Both the position numbers and the translations under genes were made by a program. Of a stretch of DNA of 64,000 bases, positions 57,287 through 64,000 are shown piece after piece. Positions within the stretch are counted from its first letter, which is position 1. Every line of letters starts with the position of its first letter. The notes below the pieces were generated by a model, which was given only the letters and a program-made list of their open reading frames with translations, made no database searches and was not told the origin of the DNA. Origin of the DNA: Clavaria fumosa (taxonomy: Eukaryota; Basidiomycota; Agaricomycetes; Agaricales; Clavariaceae). The stretch lies in contig OX637795.1 in assembly GCA_951802425.1 (NCBI GenBank), forward strand, positions 930,001-994,000. The letters are read 5' to 3'.

Positions 57287-60200
57287 ATGCGGTCAGTCAT
57301 TGGGAAAGAAGGACGAGCAGTAGAGAGAACATACACAATAAAAAAGCTCTCAAGGGGGAGGAAGGTCAGGAAAAAAGATCAGCAGATCACTCATAACACT
57401 AGAGCAGGTTCTCAATCCCCATCTCAACCTAAAAAACGAGCAAGGGAGCCCAGCCATCTGTATGAAAATTTGGATTTTGGGAAGGACGACATACTGCCTG
57501 GACAGGAAAGTTCAGATTCAAATTCAAAAAGGCCAAGAAAGGGGAAGGTAGTTGAATTAATTCTGACCAATTTTGATTTACATTGACATTCTGCAGACAC
57601 AAAATGATTTCCTTCAAGAATGGAAGGACAATGCATGCAATCTGCATCTCTCTGAATTAATGGAGTTTGAAGCTCCTCCTGAAAACCAGAACTGCATGCT
57701 CTGTCACAAACCCTTGGCTTTATACCGGTGTTTTGACTGTTTGTACAGCACCCAACTCGTCTGCCTTGATTGCTGTCTTCTGCAACATCAACGCCATCCA
57801 TTCCATCAAATCAAAAAATGGACAGGAACATTTTTTGACAGGAGCGACCTTGGAGATATGGGGCTTTCCATCAATCTTGGCCATGGCGGCAATTTGTGCC
57901 CTGGATACCATGCTGAACTTCCTCACACTGTGATTGATGAACGAAGAATCTGGGATGGGGATGAGTCTGATGATGATGAGTCTCTGGAAGAACTGCTGCC
58001 AGGGGTGGACAGCTTTCAACAGACTCATGGAATAACATTCATAACCAGCTCTGGTGTTTTCAAGCGTCCAGTGAAATGGTGCATCTGTCCAAATGCACCA
58101 TCTAATCATCTCCAGCTGCTTCGGATGCGCTTTTTCCCTGCCAGTCTTCAGAGGCCCTCAACTGCATTCACATTTGATGTCCTCAAGTTGTTTCATATCG
58201 ATGTTATGGAGTGCAAAACTGCTGCACGAAGCTTCTACTCAAAGCTGCAGAGAATGACTAATAGTGGATTTCCCTCTTCGATCCCAGTAAGTAGCAAAAC
58301 CTCCTGATTAGATACAACATCCTAACCCCAAAGGTTTTCAGGATCGTTACCGTGAACTCATGAGGGTCTCAAGACAGTGGAGGCATCTGGAAATGCTTAA
58401 GAGGGCAGGATTTGCACATCATCCTGAGCAAGAGCAGACACCTGGTGACCTTGCACTTTTTTGCCCTACCTGCCCTCAACCTGGAATAAATGTGGCAGTT
58501 GAAGAGGTGAAAGAATCCATGAATCCGTAAGTTCATTAAATTTTTTTCCAAATGCAGAAATTGATTAAAAATTACAGTAGCATTTATCACCGATCTATCG
58601 TAGCTGATGGAAATTTTAAACTGGAGCATGTGAAGTCGAAATGGTCTGAGGGTGATGTCTCCTTAAGTGATGGAAGAGGTTTTATGGTCCAGGATAAACC
58701 CTACCAAGCTCACATTGCTGCATCTGTCGAAGTAAAACAGGTGACCCTTCAAGTTGGACACCATTCAGGATATTTGTTGACAACATTCTATAGAAACCAA
58801 GATGTCACAATCATCGAGCAATTACCCAGGTGAACGGTCACAGTGGACGAAAACGAGATCACCTACGAGCAACTGGAGGCGGAGTATGTGCTTGTGCACG
58901 TCATGGATGCTTTTATCCACACAGCTTCGTTGATTTTCAGAAGGGAGAGAGGTAAGACTTATAATCTTCAAGGTGTCTGGGCTAAGTTTTGTTTTTTCAG
59001 GCAGGCAAACATTGATTATTCACTTTGCCAAGCCCTTCAGAGAGTAAATGTCATCAAGAAGGTGCTTTTTGTCTATGACATAGGATGTGAATGGGGAAGA
59101 CACTTTCGGGACCGAGTTGAAGCAAGCAAATACCTGCATCTCGATGATGGCCTGAAGATTATCACAACAGTAGGGAAATTTCACTTGGGAGCACATATCA
59201 AGGAGTGCTTTGCACTTTTCTCCTTGAACTTTGTTCAAGGTGTGGGGCAATTGGATGGCGAGATTTTGGAAAGTCTCTGGTCAACCCTTGGCAAAGCAGC
59301 CAGCCATACCAGAGGAATGTCTCAAGCTCATCGACAGGAGGTTCTCGACAACCACATGAATGATTCTAACTGGAAGAAGATGATCAAAGCATGTAAGTAT
59401 GTGTTCTTATGGTCATAGATATTTTTTTGATGTGTTTAAAACAAAGCACATTCAATCCTTACGAAGTGGAAGAATGCGCAACAGCAACAGGCAGAAACTA
59501 AATCAGCTCTGGATGAATTGACAGCTAGAATCAGCCATACATGGGTATCAGAGTGGAGGCAATTGGAGGAAAGAGCAATGACTGAGCGAGGAGATTTGCT
59601 CAGAATATATGATGTTGCAAAAACAAATGGTCGGCCATTTCTTACCCCTTTTTGCTTTTGATTGAAGTGCTTTGAAGCCCCTAGCTGTGCAGAAATTGAA
59701 CTAGAGCTATCACAGAAGGAACGGAACGCAGGTGATTTATCTGGTGGTGCCAGTCTTCTAGCTTTAGGCATACAGTTGGAAAATGAACAGTAAGTTCTCA
59801 TTATGACGTGTATTTCTTTGCGATTTACATTCACATACCACTAGAGCATCATTAGCAGCATATACAAAGACACTGAGAAAACCTTCAACATCCCAGCGAA
59901 GAGAGCTTGAGGAGAAAAGAAGGCGCCTTCAAATCAGGATTACAAAATATGAGAAATGCTGGTCTGACTCGACTCTCTTCATGGGCAAGGCTATTGACTT
60001 GGGAGAAAACCATCTATTGTACCAGGAGAATGAAAGCGAGATCGAGGACAATGATCTGGGCACAGCTGATGAGTGGGAGGATGACAGCAATGGGCTTCAC
60101 CCCGAGGCGATGACTATATTCCTTCCATCAAACATGGGTGGCGAGAATCACATGGAAAGTGGTTTGGAAGACATGGCTGCATGTGAAGCAAAACTCCGGG

Positions 60201-60923
60201 TTGGACAAATGAATGATGCCCTTGAAAAACTTAGGATTGCCTTGGGGGAGAAGTCTCTTATATTCAGAGAAAAGGTGGGCTCATTGATCATTTTAATACC
60301 AGCACTGAGATATCAATTGTTCAGGTCCAGAAGTGCAAGAGTCAACAACTTGCTACCAGAGCTTGGAGTCAAGTGCACTCCATGGAGTCACGGGTACAGC
60401 AGGCAGTCAGGGAATATAAAAGGGCTCGAGCTGCAGCCCAGAGACTGGGGTCCCTGGATCCAAAGTATCAGGACATCTCAAAAGATGACTTGAAAATGCC
60501 TGGGGATGTGATCGAAGAAAACAGGATTGGTCAGTGATCAGAGAAACTATCCTGGTTGTGGAGGTTGGATAGTGGGATGAACAAAGGAGAATGCAGTGAG
60601 AGAATGAAGGAATGTGAGTGGATGGTGTGGTATGTCATGAATGAAAAATTGACAAATGATTAGTCTACAGAGTGGTTTGGTTGAGAGCAAGTGCAAGGTT
60701 CAATCGCTGGAATGAGGAAGTCACTTTGCTTCAGCAGGAAATGAAGTGGACAGCCACATTTTTCAAGCACAAGAAAGATCAATGGGAGCAAATAGCAATG
60801 AATGAAAGAAATGTAAGGAGTGGGCTGGCATGTTATGCTCACAAGCAGGAGGTGGTATGGGAAAGATTTGAAGGACATGCAAGGAAGATTTTTAGAAGTA
60901 GTTGTCAACTGGAGCCAATCTAA
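57287..60923 (+). pseudogene. KDZ-type transposase, complete except one nonsense codon
   Basis: Exons 57287-57547, 57597-58286, 58342-58526, 58578-58740, 58794-58951, 59001-59392, 59447-59629, 59678-59789, 59845-60274, 60325-60613 and 60664-60923 total 1,041 codons with consistent phases. Features: basic N terminus, CxC2-like cluster (CMLCHKPLALYRCFDCLY, then HPFHQIKKW and NLGHGGNLCP), FTFDVLKLFHIDVMECKTAA, CHNHRAI, ACARHGCFYPHSFVDFQKGE, and catalytic-region motifs VYDIGCEWG (Asp), VGKFHLGAHIKEC and GQLDGEILESLW (Glu). A TGA at 60535-60537 lies where the frame otherwise continues (GQ, stop, SEKLSWLWRL). A CGA to TGA change at CpG is the simplest cause. About 107 C-terminal residues would be lost, including the FYRVVWLRA motif. 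Confidence 0.9.
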
Positions 60924-61012
60924 TGAGCCTTCTTCATAGAGCAGTTGATAGGTCTACTGTGAAGTGCAGGAATATCTCTGCTGGACTGGTGTCATACAGG
61001 ACATGGATATCC

Positions 61013-64000
61013 CAATATCTCTAATGATATCCTATTTAATGTAGTGGCTTGGATTCAAACCAGTCACGGATATCCTATTGACTTTGGCAGCTTGGATTAC
61101 AACCGTTCAAGGATATCCTATTTAATTTGGTGGTCTGGATTGAAACTAGTCAAGGATATCCTATTTAATTTGGTGGTCTGGATTGAAACAGGTCAAGGAT
61201 ATCCTATGTATTTTGGTAGCCTTGATTCGCACAAGTCAAGGATATCCTATTTACTGTGGCGGCTTGGATCCAAACCAGTCAAGGATATCCTATTTAATTT
61301 GGTGGTCTGGATTGAAACTAGTCAAGGATATCCTATTTAATCTGGTAGCTTGGATTGAAACTAGTCAAGGATATCCTATTTACTTTGGTAGCCTTGATTC
61401 AAACTAGTCAAGGATATCCTATTTACTTTGGTAGCCTGGATTGGAACTAGTCAAGGATATCCTATTTATTTTGGTAGCCTTGATTCAAACTAGTCAAGGA
61501 TATCCTATTTACTTTGGTAGCCTTGATTCAAACCAGTCACGGATATCCTATTGACTTTGGCGGCTTGGATTACAACCAGTCAAGGATATCCTATTTACTT
61601 TGGTAGCCTAGATTGGAACTAGTCAAGGATATCCTATTTATTGTGGTAGCCTGGATTCAAACTAATCAAGGATATCCCATTTATTTTGGTAGCCTTGATT
61701 CAAACTAGGTAAGGATATCCTATTTACTTTGGTAGCCTGGATTCAAACTAATCAAGGATATCCTATTTACTTTGGTAGCCTAGATTGGAACTAGTCAAGG
61801 ATATCCTATTTATTTTGGTAGCCTGGATTCAAACTAATCAAGGATATCCCATTTATTTTGGTAGCCTTGATTCAAACTAGGTAAGGATATCCTATTTACT
61901 TTGGTAGCCTTGATTCAAACCAGTCACGGATATCCTATTGACTTTGGCAGCTTGGATTACAACCAGTCAAGGATATCCTATTTACTTTGGTAGCCTAGAT
62001 TGGAACTAGTCAAGGATATCCTATTTATTGTGGTAGCCTGGATTCAAACTAATCAAGGATATCCCATTTATTTTGGTAGCCTTGATTCAAACTAATCAAG
62101 GATATCCTATTTACTTTGGTAGCCTGGATTGGAACTAGTCAAGGATATCCTATTTATTTTGGTAGCCTTGATTCAAACTAGGCAAGGATATCCTATTTAC
62201 TTTGGTAGCCTGGATTGGAACTAGTCAAGGATATCCTATTTATTTTGGTAGCCTGGATTGGAACTAGTCAAGGATATCCTATTTACTTTGGTAGCCTTGA
62301 TTCAAACCAGTCACGGATATCCTATTGACTTTGGCGGCTTGGATTACAACCAGTCAAGGATATCCTATTTACTTTGGTAGCCTAGATTGGAACTAGTCAA
62401 GGATATCCTATTTATTTTGGTAGCCTGGATTCAAACTAATCAAGGATATCCCATTTATTTTGGTAGCCTTGATTCAAACTAGGTAAGGATATCCTATTTA
62501 CTTTGGTAGCCTAGATTGGAACTAGGCAAGGATATCCTATTTATTTTGGTAGCCTAGATTGGAACTAGTCAAGGGTATCCTATTTATTTTGGTAGCCTGG
62601 ATTCAAGCTAGTCAAGGATATCCCATTTATTTTGGTAGCCTTGATTCAAACTAGGTAAGGATATCCTATTTACTTTGGTAGCCTGGATTCAAACTAATCA
62701 AGGATATCCTATTTACTTTGGTAGCCTGGATTGGAACTAGTCAAGGATATCCCATTTATTTTGGTACCTTGATTCAAACTAGGCAAGGATATCCTATTTA
62801 TTTTGGTAGCCTAGATTGGAACTAGTCAAGGGTATCCTATTTATTTTGGTAGCCTGGATTCAAGCTAGTCAAGGATATCCCATTTATTTTGGTAGCCTTG
62901 ATTCAAACTAGGTAAGGATATCCTATTTACTTTGGTAGCCTGGATTCAAACTAATCAAGGATATCCTATTTACTTTGGTAGCCTGGATTGGAACTAGTCA
63001 AGGATATCCCATTTATTTTGGTACCTTGATTCAAACTAGGCAAGGATATCCTATTTATTTTGGTAGCCTAGATTGGAACTAGTCAAGGGTATCCTATTTA
63101 TTTTGGTAGCCTTGATTCAAACTAGTCAAGGATATCCCATTTATTTTGGTACCTTGATTCAAACTAGGCAAGGATATCCTATCTATTTTGGTAGCCTTGA
63201 TTCAAACTAGGCAAGGATATCCTATTTATTATGGTAGCCTTGATTCAAACTAGGCAAGGATATCTTATTTATTTTGGTACCTTGATTCAAACTAGGCAAG
63301 GATATCCTATTTATTTTGGTAGCCTAGATTGGAACTAGTCAAGGGTATCCTATTTATTTTGGTAGCCTGGATTCAAACTAGTCAAGGATATCCCATTTAT
63401 TTTGGTAGCCTTGATTCAAACTAGGTAAGGATATCCTATTTACTTTGGTAGCCTGGATTCAAACTAATCAAGGATATCCTATTTACTTTGGTAGCCTGGA
63501 TTGGAACTAGTCAAGGATATCCCATTTATTTTGGTACCTTGATTCAAACTAGGCAAGGATATCCTATTTACTTTGGTAGCCTGGATTCAAACTAGTCAAG
63601 GATATCCCATTTATTTTGGTAGCCTGGATTCAAACTAGTCAAGGATATCCTATTTATTTTGGTAGCCTTGATTCAAACTAGGCAAGGATATCCTATTTAC
63701 TTTGGTAGCCTGGATTGGAACTAGTCAAGGATATCCTATTTATTTTGGTAGCCTTGATTCAAACTAGGCAAGGATATCCTATTTACTTTGGTAGCCTGGA
63801 TTGGAACTAGTCAAGGATATCCTATTTATTTTGGTAGCCTTGATTCAAACTAGGCAAGGATATCCTATTTACTTTGGTAGCCTGGATTGGAACTAGTCAA
63901 GGATATCCTATTTATTTTGGTAGCCTGTATTGGAACTAGTCAAGGATATCCTATTTATTTTGGTAGCCTTGATTCAAACTAGTCAAGGATATCCCATTTA
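61013..64000 (-). repeat. 43-bp satellite, right array (at least 69 copies), inverted to the left array
   Basis: 43-bp units running to the window edge. Their reverse complement is about 90% identical to the left-array unit, including GGATATCC. Units in the first 300 bases resemble the left array more (AATTTGGTGG); later ones share TTTGGTAGCC. Confidence 0.95.

Larger units (their letters stand above)
47127..64000. mobile_element. candidate large KDZ-type element with satellite-array inverted ends
   Basis: Inverted arrays of one 43-bp satellite (47246-50395 and 61013 to beyond 64000) enclose 50.6-60.9 kb. That block holds three genes, one a KDZ transposase ending 90 bp before the right array and another gene ending about 220 bp after the left one. 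The interruption of the micro-exon gene at about 47.1 kb is consistent with insertion. The right boundary and target duplication are outside the window. Confidence 0.5.

Noticed and set aside
58741..59000. Apparent decay in the middle of the KDZ gene
   Set aside because: The frame first followed was the wrong one. Another frame gives CHNHRAI and ACARHGCFYPHS with well-placed introns, so this part is intact.

Overview
The window looks like the nuclear genome of a mushroom-forming basidiomycete (Agaricomycetes). Genes are split by many 45-75 bp GT-AG introns. It contains a KDZ transposase with the basidiomycete cysteine cluster, a histone-H3-tail-mimic protein, a fungal NB-ARC/TPR (STAND, NLR-like) protein and a chromodomain Ty3/gypsy element. 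I cannot name the genus. Almost all of the window is accessory sequence; only two conserved housekeeping genes are clear: a nuclear PrxQ/Dot5-type peroxiredoxin (2947-3853, +) and mitochondrial dihydrolipoamide dehydrogenase (14680-16624, -).

Layout: (1) 1-2.9 kb, minus-strand APE-type LINE (ORF1 with zinc knuckles, ORF2 with one in-frame stop, running off the left edge), head to head with the peroxiredoxin gene. (2) 4.1-12.6 kb, a two-generation nest of one chromovirus family: an old CpG-decayed copy (A, target duplication ATTGC) holds a fragment of an unrelated gypsy RT, into which a young 5.9-kb copy (B, target duplication GCGCC, self-priming PBS) inserted. (3) 12.7-14.7 kb, an inverted-repeat-ended non-autonomous element and blank sequence. 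(4) lpd1. (5) 17-20.7 kb, duplicated blocks that recur at 30-33 and 38-40 kb. (6) 20.9-29.06 kb, an NB-ARC protein with 49 units of 42-residue TPR, higher-order duplicated and carrying two in-frame stops. (7) 29-40 kb, intergenic sequence, duplicated blocks and an unrecognised coiled-coil-type gene remnant. (8) 40.1-43.2 kb, an inverted-repeat element full of GTCA motifs with a GCC/GCT-rich core. (9) 43.3-47.3 kb, a divergent pair of unrecognised genes: one has a hAT-like MITE inserted in an exon, the other has five tiny symmetric exons and runs into a satellite.

(10) 47.1 kb to the right edge is the most unusual part. Two long arrays of the same 43-bp satellite (about 73 copies left, at least 69 right) lie in opposite orientation and enclose a 10.5-kb block. 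The block holds a minus-strand protein with a WFKN-type motif, a protein whose first residues imitate the histone H3 tail followed by an ADD/PHD-like finger, and a nearly intact KDZ transposase with one nonsense codon at a former CpG. Between the divergent genes lie a perfect 68-bp inverted repeat, a perfect 21-bp hairpin and a tandem array whose units each encode two hairpins with the same loop. I interpret the block as a large KDZ-type mobile element with satellite arrays as inverted ends and a chromatin-reading cargo gene, inserted into the micro-exon gene. Its right end lies outside the window, so this remains an inference.
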